A stretch of DNA of 64,000 bases, from positions 186,001 to 250,000 of the forward strand of contig NZ_JAJOZT010000003.1 in the NCBI RefSeq assembly GCF_021168475.1. Reading direction: 5' to 3'. The DNA is from Pseudoclavibacter sp. 13-3 (GTDB lineage: Bacteria; Actinomycetota; Actinomycetes; Actinomycetales; Microbacteriaceae). A model generated the notes under the pieces. It was not told the origin of the DNA. It did no database searches and saw only the letters and a program-made list of their open reading frames with translations. Positions 18,049-27,000 of the stretch are shown here, piece after piece. Each line of letters opens with the position of its first letter. The first letter of the stretch is position 1. A program made the position numbers and the translations under genes.

Positions 18049-18297
18049 TCACGACTGTTCGCGACTGCGCTGACGGATGATCATGATGGTCAGCACCGCG
18101 ATGAGCACGATTCCGACGGGGAGGCCGATGAGCGGGACGGTCTCGACGATGCGCGCGAATGTGCCGAGGCCGCTTTGCCGGGAGAGGAAGAAGATGGTGA
18201 TCAGCGCACAGACTGAGGAAAGCACGAGGATGCCGATCGTGATCGCTCCGAGCACGTTCACCGCTCGCGAACGGCGGGGTGTGTCTTGTTGGATCAT
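18049..18297 (-). CDS. Small protein with two transmembrane helices
   Basis: An 82-residue hydrophobic protein with two predicted membrane helices (about 14-38 and 50-73) and basic ends, the C-terminus reading RQRSREQS. I do not recognise a family. The start ATG 18297 is placed by TATTCT 6 nt upstream (minus strand). It ends 5 nt before the helicase-associated gene, so all three genes probably form one transcript. A membrane protein as leader of a DNA-repair helicase operon is unexpected. Confidence 0.7.
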   Translation of the reverse strand: MIQQDTPRRSRAVNVLGAITIGILVLSSVCALITIFFLSRQSGLGTFARIVETVPLIGLPVGIVLIAVLTIMIIRQRSREQS

Positions 18298-18302
18298 CCT
18301 TA

Positions 18303-18309
18303 TAGAATA
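18303..18309. promoter_or_regulatory. Overlapping divergent -10 elements
   Basis: The patch TATAGAATAC contains TAGAAT on the plus strand (18303-18308), towards the cold-shock gene. On the minus strand it contains TATTCT (18304-18309), exactly 6 nt from the small membrane protein ATG. The two cores cannot both be occupied by polymerase at the same time. Confidence 0.5.
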
Positions 18310-18388
18310 CTTGTCGTGCGCGATCCGCGCGACGGAGTATCTCGCGCAGATGTCGTGAGACCGTGAGTGAACTCGAAAGAGATGTGCG

Positions 18389-18772
18389 ATGCCAACCGGA
18401 AAAGTGAAGTTCTTCGACGAGGAGAAAGGGTTTGGCTTCATCACCGCTGATGACGGCCAACAGGTCTTTCTGCACACCTCGGCACTGCCCGCCGGGGTGA
18501 CCTCGCTGCACCCGGGAACCCGTCTGGAGTTCGGGGTGGCCGAGGGCAAGCGTGGCGCGCAGGCGCTCTCGGTTCGCGTGCTGACGGCACCGCCGAGCGT
18601 CGCGAAATCACGTCGGCGCGCCGCCGAAGACATGTCGGTCGTGGTCGAAGATCTGATCAAACTGCTCGACGGCATCGGTGGCGGTCTGAAGCACGGCCGC
18701 TACCCGTCTGACGCACATGCCCGCAAGGTCGCCGCAGTGCTGCGCAAGGTGGCGGACGAACTCGATGTCTGA
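18389..18772 (+). CDS. Cold-shock domain protein with C-terminal extension
   Basis: RNA/ssDNA-binding protein of 127 residues. The N-terminal cold-shock domain (1-66) has RNP1 KGFGFI and an atypical RNP2, VFLHTS in place of the usual VFVHFS. The C-terminal half (about 70-127) is a helical extension seen in actinobacterial relatives, with a Lys/Arg-rich SRRRAAED segment. Start ATG follows GAAAGAGA. The leader from the divergent promoter would be about 75 nt and contains a GC-rich hairpin (18313-18332). The stop codon overlaps the start of the next gene. Confidence 0.9.
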   Translation: MPTGKVKFFDEEKGFGFITADDGQQVFLHTSALPAGVTSLHPGTRLEFGVAEGKRGAQALSVRVLTAPPSVAKSRRRAAEDMSVVVEDLIKLLDGIGGGLKHGRYPSDAHARKVAAVLRKVADELDV

Positions 18773-19235
18773 CCCCACTGTGTCTGATCCCGCCGCGTTC
18801 CTGGCCCAAGAGGCCGCCGCTCGCTCGGCACTGGCCGAGATCGCCCCAGCGCGTCAGATCGGGGCGCTGCTGCGCGCAGACCCCGAACCCGACGAGAACG
18901 TGTTCACTCTGCGGTTCGCCTCTGACGTTCCCGGCTACCCGCACTGGGAATGGGCGGCTGTGCTGGGCCGTGTCGACGCCGTGTCGACGCCCACGGTGCT
19001 TGAAGTCGGTCTCATGCCTGGGGCGGGCGCGCTCGTTCCGCCCGCCTGGGTGCCGTGGTCGGAGCGCTTCGCCGAGTACAAGGCGCAGCATGATGACGAC
19101 TCTGACGAAGATTCGACGGCCGATGCCGAATCGCAGTCTGACGGTGACGCCGAGTCCGAGGCCGCGGATGAGCCGATGAGCGAGGAAACGGCTGAGACGA
19201 CGGCTGAGGCCGAGGGATCACCCTCGGAGGAGTGA
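18765..19235 (+). CDS. DUF3027 family protein
   Basis: A 156-residue protein of the actinobacterial DUF3027 family. The conserved core is PGYPHWEWAAVLGRVD followed by VLEVGLMPGAGALVPPAWVPW (about 62-113). The C-terminal 35 residues are almost all Asp, Glu, Ser, Ala and Thr. The ATG overlaps the cold-shock gene stop by 8 bp (ATGTCTGA), so translation is coupled. Its function is unknown. It is shorter than many family members. A 7-bp hairpin near its end (19210-19227) may help stop transcription before the convergent serC. Confidence 0.8.
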   Translation: MSDPTVSDPAAFLAQEAAARSALAEIAPARQIGALLRADPEPDENVFTLRFASDVPGYPHWEWAAVLGRVDAVSTPTVLEVGLMPGAGALVPPAWVPWSERFAEYKAQHDDDSDEDSTADAESQSDGDAESEAADEPMSEETAETTAEAEGSPSEE

Positions 19236-19246
19236 CCCCGACGGCA

Positions 19247-20356
19247 TCACATGCGGTCGAGCACGTAGGTGATCGACTCGATGAGTCGCTGCACCTCAGC
19301 CGGCTCCACCGCGACGAACGTGCCGATGCGCAGCTGGTTGCGGCCGAGCTTGCGATAGCCGTTCACGTCGACGATGCCGTTCTCGCGCAGCGCTGCCGTG
19401 ACGTCGGCAGCGTGGATGCGCTCGTCGAGATCAATCGTCGTCACAACCTGTGACCGCACCGTCGGGTCGCTGACGAACGGCGTGAGCCGCTCGTCGGCCT
19501 CGGCCCAGTCGTAGACGAGCTGGGACGACTGCTTCGTGCGGGCGTCGGCCCAGGCCAGACCGCCGTTGGCGAGCAGCCACTGCACCTGCTGATCGAGCAG
19601 GAACAGCGTGGCGATGGCCGGGGTGTTGATCGTCTGATGCTTGCGCGAGTTCGTGATCGCGCCCTGCAGTGAGAGTGCGGCCGGGATGAAGCGATCGCCG
19701 TCGGCGATGCGGGCTGCCCGCTCGATCGCGGCCGGCGACATCAGCGCGATCCAGAGGCCGCCCTCCGAGCCGAGGTTCTTCTGCGGCGAGAAGTAGTAGA
19801 CGTCGAACTGGGCGGGGTCGACGAATGCGCCGCCTGCCGCGCTGGTGCCGTCGACGACGCTCAACGCGCCCATGGCATCCACCCGACGAACCGGCAGCTG
19901 CACGCCGGTCGACGTCTCGTTGTGGGGCCAGGCATAGAGATCGATGCCCGGGGTCGGCAGGTTCTCGGTCGCCTCGCCGAACGCCGCCTCGCGCAGGTCT
20001 GGAGCCTGCAACCACGGTGCGCTCGCCGCTCTGGCGAACTTGGCGCTGAACTCGCCGATGACGACGTGCTGACTGCGCTGATCGATGAGTCCGGCGGCCG
20101 CGGTGTCCCAGAACACGCTCGCGCCGCCGAGGCCGAGCACGACCTCGTAGCCGTCGGGCAGGTCATAGAGCTCGGTGAGATGCTGCTGCAGATCGGCGAC
20201 GAGCTGTTTGACCGGGGCCGCTCGGTGCGAGGTGCCGATCAGTGCCCGACCGGCGGTGTTGAGGGCGTCGAGCTGTTCGTCGCGCACGCGGCTCGGACCG
20301 GAGCCGAAGCGGCCGTCTCGGGGAAGCAGAGTCTGGGGAATCTCGATGGAAGCCAT
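19247..20356 (-). CDS. serC: Phosphoserine aminotransferase
   Basis: PLP enzyme of serine synthesis that converts 3-phosphohydroxypyruvate and glutamate to phosphoserine. The 369-residue protein belongs to the actinobacterial/archaeal SerC subtype. It shows GSGPSRVRDEQ near the N-terminus, GTSHRAAPVKQ, LGLGGASVFWDTAA, and the PLP-lysine motif YYFSPQKNLGSEGGLW. TAGCAT lies 6 nt before the ATG, so it is leaderless. It is convergent with DUF3027, with 11 nt between stops. Confidence 0.94.
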   Translation of the reverse strand: MASIEIPQTLLPRDGRFGSGPSRVRDEQLDALNTAGRALIGTSHRAAPVKQLVADLQQHLTELYDLPDGYEVVLGLGGASVFWDTAAAGLIDQRSQHVVIGEFSAKFARAASAPWLQAPDLREAAFGEATENLPTPGIDLYAWPHNETSTGVQLPVRRVDAMGALSVVDGTSAAGGAFVDPAQFDVYYFSPQKNLGSEGGLWIALMSPAAIERAARIADGDRFIPAALSLQGAITNSRKHQTINTPAIATLFLLDQQVQWLLANGGLAWADARTKQSSQLVYDWAEADERLTPFVSDPTVRSQVVTTIDLDERIHAADVTAALRENGIVDVNGYRKLGRNQLRIGTFVAVEPAEVQRLIESITYVLDRM

Positions 20357-20362
20357 GCGTCA

Positions 20363-20368
20363 ATGCTA
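20363..20368 (-). promoter_or_regulatory. -10 element of serC (leaderless)
   Basis: On the minus strand TAGCAT is followed by 6 nt and then the serC ATG (20354-20356). Confidence 0.55.
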
Positions 20369-20431
20369 GCCGTCGGCATCGTCGGACATCGGCACGACTG
20401 CTGCAGGTCGTGCACGGGGTCGACCAGATGA

Positions 20432-20450
20432 TTAGGCTAGACTAACTTGG
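20432..20450 (+). promoter_or_regulatory. DtxR/IdeR iron box
   Basis: TTAGGCTAGACTAACTTGG matches the 19-bp iron-box consensus TTAGGTTAGCCTAACCTAA at 14 positions. The TAGACT at 20438-20443 inside it is a good -10 for the downstream dtxR-type gene, so binding of the regulator would block its own promoter. Confidence 0.75.
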
Positions 20451-20491
20451 CATGACGGCCGTGCGGGCGTCGGCCGAAGGAGGACTGCTCG

Positions 20492-21187
20492 GTGACTGAT
20501 CTGATTGACACGACAGAGATGTATCTGCGAACCATTCTCGAGCTCGAAGAAGAGGGGATCGTGCCGCTTCGTGCGCGTATCTCGGAGCGACTCGGCCATT
20601 CAGGGCCCACGGTCTCTCAGACGGTTTCGCGCATGGAGCGCGACGGGCTGGTCGTGGTCAGCGGAGACCGCCACCTGGAGCTCACGGCTGAGGGGCGTGC
20701 CAAAGCCGTGCGCGTCATGCGCAAGCACCGTCTCGCAGAGCGCCTGCTCTCAGATGTGATCAAGCTGGACTGGGAGCTCGTGCACGACGAGGCGTGCCGC
20801 TGGGAGCACGTGATGAGCGAAGACGTCGAGCGTCGCATCATTCCGCTCATCTCGCGCCTGGACGAGAGCCCGTACGGAAACCCGATTCCGGGTCTTGCCG
20901 AGCTCGATGAGAAGACCAACGTCGACTTTCTGCACGGCGTGGTCGACGTGCACACACTGGCGCGCACGGCCAAGGGGTCGCTGCAGCGTGCAGTGCGCCG
21001 CATGGGCGAGCCGGTGCAGCTCGATCCCGACCTGCTCAAGCAGTTTCGCGAGGTCGGCATCGTGCCCGGTGCCGAGGTCGCGATCCAGGCTGTCGGCGAT
21101 TACACGCGCGTCAAAGTCGACGGCCGTGACGAGGGGCTGGAGCTGGCCCCTGAGATCGCGACGCACATCTTCGTCGACGACCACTGA
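20492..21187 (+). CDS. dtxR: Iron-dependent transcriptional regulator, DtxR/IdeR family
   Basis: Metal-activated repressor of iron-uptake genes, 231 residues. The winged helix spans about 1-73 (LIDTTEMYLRTILELEEEG, then SGPTVSQTVSRMERDGLV). The metal-binding and dimerisation region includes HRLAERLL, DEACRWEHVMS and SPYGNPIPG. The SH3-like third domain (about 145-231) is present, which marks the IdeR/DtxR subtype rather than the shorter MntR. GTG start after GAAGGAGGA. The upstream iron box indicates autoregulation. Confidence 0.93.
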   Translation: MTDLIDTTEMYLRTILELEEEGIVPLRARISERLGHSGPTVSQTVSRMERDGLVVVSGDRHLELTAEGRAKAVRVMRKHRLAERLLSDVIKLDWELVHDEACRWEHVMSEDVERRIIPLISRLDESPYGNPIPGLAELDEKTNVDFLHGVVDVHTLARTAKGSLQRAVRRMGEPVQLDPDLLKQFREVGIVPGAEVAIQAVGDYTRVKVDGRDEGLELAPEIATHIFVDDH

Positions 21188-21299
21188 TCAGGCTGCGATC
21201 GACGTGCCCGGTCGAACGTGAGGGTGACATTTCTCATGGGGGTGTATAGGCTTGGTGATTGTTCGTGTCAGGCCTATGCAGAGAGGAACCTCCGAACGA

Positions 21300-22400
21300 A
21301 TGCAGAGTGAGAAACGGGTGACCGCAGAGCACCGTCCCGCTGCTCCCCTCCTCGGTCACGCCGCTCGCAAACCCATGACTCGCCGCGAGATGCGCGCAGT
21401 CTGGGAGGCTGAAGATCGACAGATCGCACGCGACAGCACGTCTCAGCAGGACAGATCTGCACATCAGCCGATGCATCTCGGCCACTCTTCGACCTCTCCG
21501 AAACTCGCGGTGAAGGCCATTGGCGGGGCAGAACCCTCGACTGAACGCATGCCACGACGTCGGCAGCTGCCCGGTGGGGCCGTCTTGCGGCAGGGCCGCC
21601 GTTCGTTCTCTCGCCCTCTGAAGACCGGGCACGCTCGTAACATCACCGCCGTGGCCATCGCGATGGGCCTCAGCTTCACCGCGGCTGTGCCGGCATACGC
21701 CGTCTCTCCGGCGGTCGCCGCGACCAGTGACCTCACGCAGCTCACCCCTGCAGAGATCGCCTATCGCGAAGCCGAGCTCGTCGATTCGGGCACCTTGCAG
21801 TCTGGGGCTCTTCTGGCATCCTCGGCCAGCTACGCCAGCGCCGACGGTGGCGACTTCCTGACCGCTGAGCAGCGGGCGAGCGCACGGCTCGGGCTGGGCA
21901 CATGCGAGTCGCTGACCGGAGTTGCAGGTGATGCTTCCGCAGTCGTTCCGGTGCCGGCAGGCAGCTATACAGTCACCTCTCGGATCGCCGAGCGCTGGGG
22001 GCGCATGCACAACGGCGTCGATTTCGCAGCTCCTCTGGGCACGCCGATTCTCGCTGCGTGGTCTGGGACGGTCATCGAGGTGGGCAGTGCAGGCGGAAAC
22101 CCGATGGTGCATCTGCGCACCAAGCTTTCGGACGGCACCCAGGTCGATCACTTCTATCTGCACATGCCGCTCTCTTCGGTGACCGTTTCTGCCGGCGATC
22201 AGGTCGCGGCCGGCCAGGTCATCGCTCAAGTCGGCAACGAAGGCCACTCGACCGGCGCGCATCTGCACTTCGAAGTGCACCTCAACGGCGGCGCCAATGT
22301 CTCGCCAACCGTCACCTCAGACTCGACCGTCACCGATGGCCTTGACCTGCTGCAGCAGGAGGGGGCAGTCATACTGTCTGGTTCGTGCGGCAGGTCGTAG
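21300..22400 (+). CDS. Secreted M23 (LytM-type) peptidoglycan endopeptidase
   Basis: Cell-wall hydrolase of about 366 residues. The catalytic M23 domain (about 215-330) has zinc ligands His237 and Asp241 (HNGVD) and the HLH motif (His321, His323, in GHSTGAHLHFEVH). An internal hydrophobic segment (115-134) ending VPAYA looks like a signal sequence, but it is preceded by 114 polar residues, an unusually long cytoplasmic lead. Starts are uncertain: ATG 21300 follows AGAGAGGA at 21281, while 21276 and 21252 are possible in frame. It is followed by two NlpC/P60 proteins, making a cell-separation cluster. Confidence 0.85.
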   Translation: MQSEKRVTAEHRPAAPLLGHAARKPMTRREMRAVWEAEDRQIARDSTSQQDRSAHQPMHLGHSSTSPKLAVKAIGGAEPSTERMPRRRQLPGGAVLRQGRRSFSRPLKTGHARNITAVAIAMGLSFTAAVPAYAVSPAVAATSDLTQLTPAEIAYREAELVDSGTLQSGALLASSASYASADGGDFLTAEQRASARLGLGTCESLTGVAGDASAVVPVPAGSYTVTSRIAERWGRMHNGVDFAAPLGTPILAAWSGTVIEVGSAGGNPMVHLRTKLSDGTQVDHFYLHMPLSSVTVSAGDQVAAGQVIAQVGNEGHSTGAHLHFEVHLNGGANVSPTVTSDSTVTDGLDLLQQEGAVILSGSCGRS

Positions 22401-22424
22401 CCCGCCAATGCTCGTCACAAACGT

Positions 22425-22430
22425 TAGGAT
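22425..22430 (+). promoter_or_regulatory. -10 element of first NlpC/P60 gene (leaderless)
   Basis: TAGGAT then 6 nt then ATG 22437. It lies after the stop of the M23 gene. Confidence 0.55.
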
Positions 22431-22436
22431 GAACGA

Positions 22437-23126
22437 ATGCTGATTCGAATCACGACATCCCGGCTGACCGCAACTCTCACGACGCTCGCGGCCGCAGGCG
22501 GCCTGGTGTTCGCGACGGCGGTTCCCTCGCAGGCGGCCGAAGTGGGGCTCAGCCAGGAGACTGGACTCAACACCTATGTGCGCGCCGAGCTGGAGAACCA
22601 GTCGCTGCAGACGGGTGCGGCGGCGCTTGCCTCGGCAGGGCTCGACAGCGTTTCGCTGTCTGCGACCACGCCGGCTCCTGTCGCATCACCTGCCGCCGCC
22701 GTCGATCAGGTCGTGCGCACTGCGGGGGCTTCCTCCGCGTCGGCGGATCAGACGGCTGCACAGGTCTCGAAGGGGACTGCGCGGGCGCAGGTCGTCGTCG
22801 GCTCGAGCATCATGGCGACCGCGTCACAATTCATCGGCTATCCGTACGTCTCGGGAGGCAACCGCCCCGAGACCGGCTTCGACTGCTCTGGCCTGGTCCA
22901 GTACGTCTACGGACTGCACGGCATCAGCCTGCCGCGCACCGACAGCGCGCAGAAAGCGGCTGGCACGGTAATCACCGAAGCCGAGGCGCAGCCGGGCGAC
23001 TTGGTCTGGTGGCCCGGGCACATCGGCTTCTACGCCGGTAACCACCAGGTGCTCGACGCAGGCAACGAGCGCGTTGGCGTCTCGCAGCGCGCCATCTGGG
23101 GCAGCCCGACGTTCGTGCGCATCTGA
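22437..23126 (+). CDS. Secreted NlpC/P60 peptidoglycan hydrolase (first copy)
   Basis: A 229-residue exported cysteine peptidase that would cut the peptide stems of peptidoglycan. It has a signal peptide (1 to about 33, ending AVPSQAAE), an Ala/Ser-rich helical linker (about 40-120), and the NlpC/P60 domain (about 125-229) with catalytic Cys150 (DCSGLVQYVY) and His195 (GHIGFYAG). No LysM or SH3 domain is present. The leaderless -10 gives it a separate promoter from the M23 gene. It resembles the copy at 23347. Confidence 0.92.
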   Translation: MLIRITTSRLTATLTTLAAAGGLVFATAVPSQAAEVGLSQETGLNTYVRAELENQSLQTGAAALASAGLDSVSLSATTPAPVASPAAAVDQVVRTAGASSASADQTAAQVSKGTARAQVVVGSSIMATASQFIGYPYVSGGNRPETGFDCSGLVQYVYGLHGISLPRTDSAQKAAGTVITEAEAQPGDLVWWPGHIGFYAGNHQVLDAGNERVGVSQRAIWGSPTFVRI

Positions 23127-23154
23127 TCAAGGCACGGGTAGTCTTCTCTCAGCG

Positions 23155-23190
23155 ATCCCGAGGTTGAGCCGTGAGGCTCTGCCTCGGGAT
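23155..23190 (+). terminator. Terminator after first NlpC/P60 gene
   Basis: Stem ATCCCGAGG-TT-GAGCC (23155-23170) pairs with GGCTC-TG-CCTCGGGAT (23175-23190) around a GTGA loop, with one small internal bulge. tRNA-Arg begins 5 nt later. A TAGTCT at 23139-23144 upstream of the hairpin could also be the tRNA -10, in which case the hairpin would be part of the tRNA leader. Confidence 0.6.
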
Positions 23191-23194
23191 TCTC

Positions 23195-23270
23195 GCCGCC
23201 GTAGCTCAGTGGATAGAGCGACAGTTTCCTAAACTGTGCGTCGCGAGTTCGATTCTCGCCGGTGGCACCA
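23195..23270 (+). tRNA. tRNA-Arg (anticodon CCT)
   Basis: Cloverleaf with acceptor GCCGCCG/CGGTGGC (one G-T pair), D arm GCTCAGTGGATAGAGC, anticodon stem ACAGT/ACTGT and T arm GCGAG-TTCGATT-CTCGC. The loop TTCCTAA places anticodon CCT at 23228-23230, which reads AGG. Discriminator A at 23267, and CCA is encoded at 23268-23270. Confidence 0.95.
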
Positions 23271-23334
23271 GCGGCGCAGCAGGGATAACTCTGTGAACCA
23301 GCTGCGTTTCCGTGAAAACCTTGCCCATACCCTG

Positions 23335-23340
23335 TAGTCT
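23335..23340 (+). promoter_or_regulatory. -10 element of second NlpC/P60 gene (leaderless)
   Basis: TAGTCT followed by 6 nt and ATG 23347. Confidence 0.55.
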
Positions 23341-23346
23341 GGTCTG

Positions 23347-24003
23347 ATGCAGATCAGTTTGAAAGCTCCCCAGGCCGCCGCGATCTTCTCTCTCACTGCA
23401 GTGTTTCTCTTCACTTCTGTGGTGCCCTCACAGGCTTCAGAGGTGCAGACAGTCGCAGAGACACAGGCGGAGTCTCAGCTGCTCAACCAGCGCATCGATG
23501 CTGCCGTGGCCGATCTGCACACCGATGACCCGGCCGTTGTCAGCGCGGCCATCGTGCAGGTTGTCGAAGAGCAGGCCGAAGAGCCTCAGGCGCAACGGTC
23601 TGCCCAGAATGCATCCGCAGACACTGCCGCAGACGCATCAGCAGGATCAGGCGCTCAGGTGCTGAGCATCGGCAAGAAGTATCTGGGCGTGCCATACGTC
23701 TTCGGCGGCTTCAGCCCCAGCGGGCTCGACTGCTCCGGCTTCGTCGCCTACGTCTACCAGCAGATGGGCATCTCGCTGCCGCATCAGAGCCAGGAGCAGG
23801 CCACTGTCGGCAGAGCCGTGAGCATGGCGAGCGTGCAGCCCGGTGACATTCTCTCGTGGAAACCGGGAGTCGGCCCGACCGGCCACGTCGCGATCTACAT
23901 CGGTGGAGGTCAGATCATTCACGCCGTGCCGGGGCAGGGCGTGATCGTCACGTCGGTCGCATGGGTCGGTTCGGCGCCAGACGCCGTTCGCCGCGTTCTC
24001 TGA
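23347..24003 (+). CDS. Secreted NlpC/P60 peptidoglycan hydrolase (second copy)
   Basis: A 218-residue exported protein of the same design as the gene at 22437. The signal peptide ends near VVPSQASE (about residue 31), followed by an acidic helical linker (about 35-105). The NlpC/P60 domain has Cys129 (LDCSGFVAYVYQQ) and His180 (GHVAIYIGGG), then a third catalytic-site region IIHAVPGQGV. Sequence between the two copies differs widely in the linker, so they are old paralogues. tRNA-Arg lies between them. A leaderless promoter precedes it. Confidence 0.92.
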   Translation: MQISLKAPQAAAIFSLTAVFLFTSVVPSQASEVQTVAETQAESQLLNQRIDAAVADLHTDDPAVVSAAIVQVVEEQAEEPQAQRSAQNASADTAADASAGSGAQVLSIGKKYLGVPYVFGGFSPSGLDCSGFVAYVYQQMGISLPHQSQEQATVGRAVSMASVQPGDILSWKPGVGPTGHVAIYIGGGQIIHAVPGQGVIVTSVAWVGSAPDAVRRVL

Positions 24004-24049
24004 TCACTCGAGTCGTCGTCTGCAGACGGTGAGCTCTGCTCGGGGCGGC

Positions 24050-24055
24050 TAGGCT
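24050..24055 (+). promoter_or_regulatory. Candidate -10 of the helicase-like gene
   Basis: TAGGCT would start transcription near 24062, leaving a leader of about 30 nt that contains the GGAGGA site. A 12-bp perfect palindrome, CGTCTGCAGACG (24017-24028), lies about 35-45 bp before that start and could be an operator. Confidence 0.45.
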
Positions 24056-24092
24056 GTGAGGCGGGGTGCAATCGGATTTCGGAGGAGTTCGT

Positions 24093-27000
24093 GTGACTGC
24101 AGAATCAGATCAGCGCAGCGCCGCCTGGGCGGGGTGGCGCGATCGACTCGCAGCAGTCGGCGAGAGCGCACGCAGAGGTGCCGAACGTTCGGCGATCCTC
24201 GATCTCAGCACCGCGCATCCGGGCGGCATCGCGCGTCTCTTCAGCGGGCGGGTGACCCGCCTCTCGACGCTCATCCGCGACGAGAAAGCACGCGCCCGCT
24301 CGATGCGTGTCGCCCGGCAGATCGAGCACAAGGCGGCCGAGCTGGCCGAAGACCGCGGCATCGATGCGGTGCACCTGCTGGCCGGTGAGATGCTCTGGCA
24401 CGGCAGCAGAGGGCGCTCCGGTCATCTGCCCCTTATCGTGCAGCCCGCTGCGATCCAGGCCGTTCCCGGCGACTTCGAGCTGCTCATCACCGGCCGCTCG
24501 CTGATCAATCCCGAGGTCGTCTCGCTGCTCGAGCGCCGATTCTCGTCAGAGATCGACGTCGACGGCATCGTCGCGGCAGTGCACGACGAGAACGGTTTTC
24601 ACCCCGACGAGGCGCTGCACCGGCTTGACCGCGAATTCCACTTCGTCGACGGTGTCGACTTTCAGAGCCGGCTCGTCATGGGAACGTACAGCACCGCGGC
24701 CAGCGGTCTCTCGATGCGGGCGGTCACGCGCATCCACCCGATTCTCGACGCGGTCGCCGGCGTACCGGGAGCGGCAGACGCACTGCAGGAACGAGCTCGG
24801 CTCGTCACGGTCAACAGCGCCGATGAGCGTTCGGCGCTGTCAGACGCACTGATTCTCGACGCCAGCGCCGAGCAGGAGCGCATCGTCGCTCAGGCCAGCA
24901 CCGGCACCTCGTTCGTGGTGCGCACCGTGCCGGGGGCAGGAGTCGTGCAGGCGGTGTCGAACATCCTGGCCACGCTGGTGCCCGTCGGGCGGCGGGTCGC
25001 GGTGGTCGCCTCGTCGCGCGCGACGCTGGATGCCGTGGCGACGAAGCTGGCCTCGCGCGGGCTGGCGGGCATGGCGGTGACGGCTCAGCATCTGCGCCAA
25101 GACGTCGTGCACGCGATCTCGCGCAACGAGCGTGCACAGGCGCCGGAAGACCGCGAGGAGCACGCCGGCGCCTACGCACGCATTCGCGATGCGCTGCTCG
25201 GGTATCGGCGCAGCCTCGGGCAGGTCAGCCAGACCTATGGGGTCTCGGTCGAGCAGGCGCTGAGCGAGCTGGCTCGCCTGTCGCTGCTGCCCGACCCGCC
25301 GCACACCAAGGTGCGCCTGCACTCGACTGTGCTCGAGGCGCTGGCCGTCGACCGCACGTCGGCGGCGGCTCTGCTGCGCAAGGCGGCCGACCTCGGTCAG
25401 TTCGACTTCGGCCCCGACGACTCGTCATGGTACGGCGCCGAATTCGACACTCCGCAAGACGCCGAGAACGTCTATCTGCTCGCGAAGCGACTGGCCGGCA
25501 ATGATCTGCAGGTGCTGGTCGAGAAGTCGCGGCGGGTGTTCCGCGACGCCGGGCTGCGACGCCCCACGAACCTCATCGAGATCGGGGAGGGGCTCGCGCT
25601 GCTGCTGCGCGTGCGCGCCACCCTCGATCGCTTTCAGCCGGTGGTCTACGACCGGTCGCTCGAAGAGCTCATCATCGCGACGGCGCCGCGTCGCGACCAG
25701 GACATGCCGGTCGGGTCGCGCCGTCGCCTGCGCCAGCTGGCCAAGGAGTACCAGCGGCCGGGTGTGCACGTCAACGACGTGCACCAGGCGCTGCAGCAGA
25801 TTCAAGAGGAACGCATCCTCTGGGGGCAGCTGGTGGCCGACCACCGCCCGCCCAATGTGCCGGTCGGTCTCGGCGACGTGAACATCATGCACACCGCTCT
25901 GACCGCCGATCTGCAGGAGCTGCAGCGACCGCTCGACCATGAGCGCATCGGCGATCTGATGCGCGTGCCGGTCGAGCGGGTGCAGCAGGTGCTCGACTCG
26001 CTGTCGCGCGACGTCGGTGCGCTGGAGCATCTGCATGAGCGCGCCGAGCTGCTGGCCGCACTCGAGCGCGAGGGACTCTCAGAGCTGGTCGACGATTTCG
26101 CCCGACGCCATGTGACAGCCGAGCACGCCGCCGACGAGCTCGAGCTCGCCTGGTGGCAGTCGGTGCTTGAACTGCTGCTGGAGCGCGACGGATCGCTGCT
26201 CAACGCCAACACGCAGGTGCTGGCACGTCTGGAGCGCGACTTCGTGCTCGAAGACCGCCGCGTCGTCGACGATCATGCGCAGGAGCTCGCAGCGGTGCTC
26301 GCCGCCCGGTGGCGCGAGGCCATCGATGTGCACCCCGACGAGGCGGCCGAGCTGCGTCAGCGCCTGCTCGACGACGCCGTCACGCCGTCGACGCTCATGC
26401 AGCGCCTGCCTGTGGTCGGGCGCGCGATTGCTCCGGTCTGGCTGTTCTCGCCGTACCAGTTCGGGTCTGATGTGCCCGACCGTGCGCATTTCGACACGGT
26501 CATTCTGCTTGACGCGACGAGCATGGCGCTGTCTGAGGCGGTGCTGCCGCTCGCGCAGTCTGAACAGGTGATCGCCGTCGGAGACCCCGTGCTCGGCTCG
26601 CCGAGCCGATTCAGCATCGATCCGAACGACCCCGAGGTCGTGCCGATCACTGACGAGCCGTCTGCGTTCGACGCGCTTCGTGAGCTGCTGCCGGAGTTCA
26701 CGCTCGATTTCAGCTATCGATCGGGCGGGCGCGCTCTCGCGTCGCTGGTGAACCGGCGCTGGTACGACCTGCAGATTCGTGCGCTGCCCTCGGCCGCCGA
26801 GTTCGCCGGGCATTCGGCCTACGACGTCGTGCAGGTCGAGGCGCCGGGGCGCGGCACGCCCGACCCCGAGAGCGGCAACGTCGAGGCCATTCCCGCCGAG
26901 GTGGCCAAAGTCGTCGATCTGGCCTTCGCATCTGCGGTCTGGCACCCAGACGACTCGCTCATGGTGGTGACGCCCAGCGAGGCGATGGCGCAGCAGGTGC

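Noticed and set aside
24017..24028. CGTCTGCAGACG as an SOS (LexA) box
   Set aside because: It is a perfect palindrome but does not match the GAAC-N4-GTTC type LexA box. Kept only as an unnamed operator candidate.
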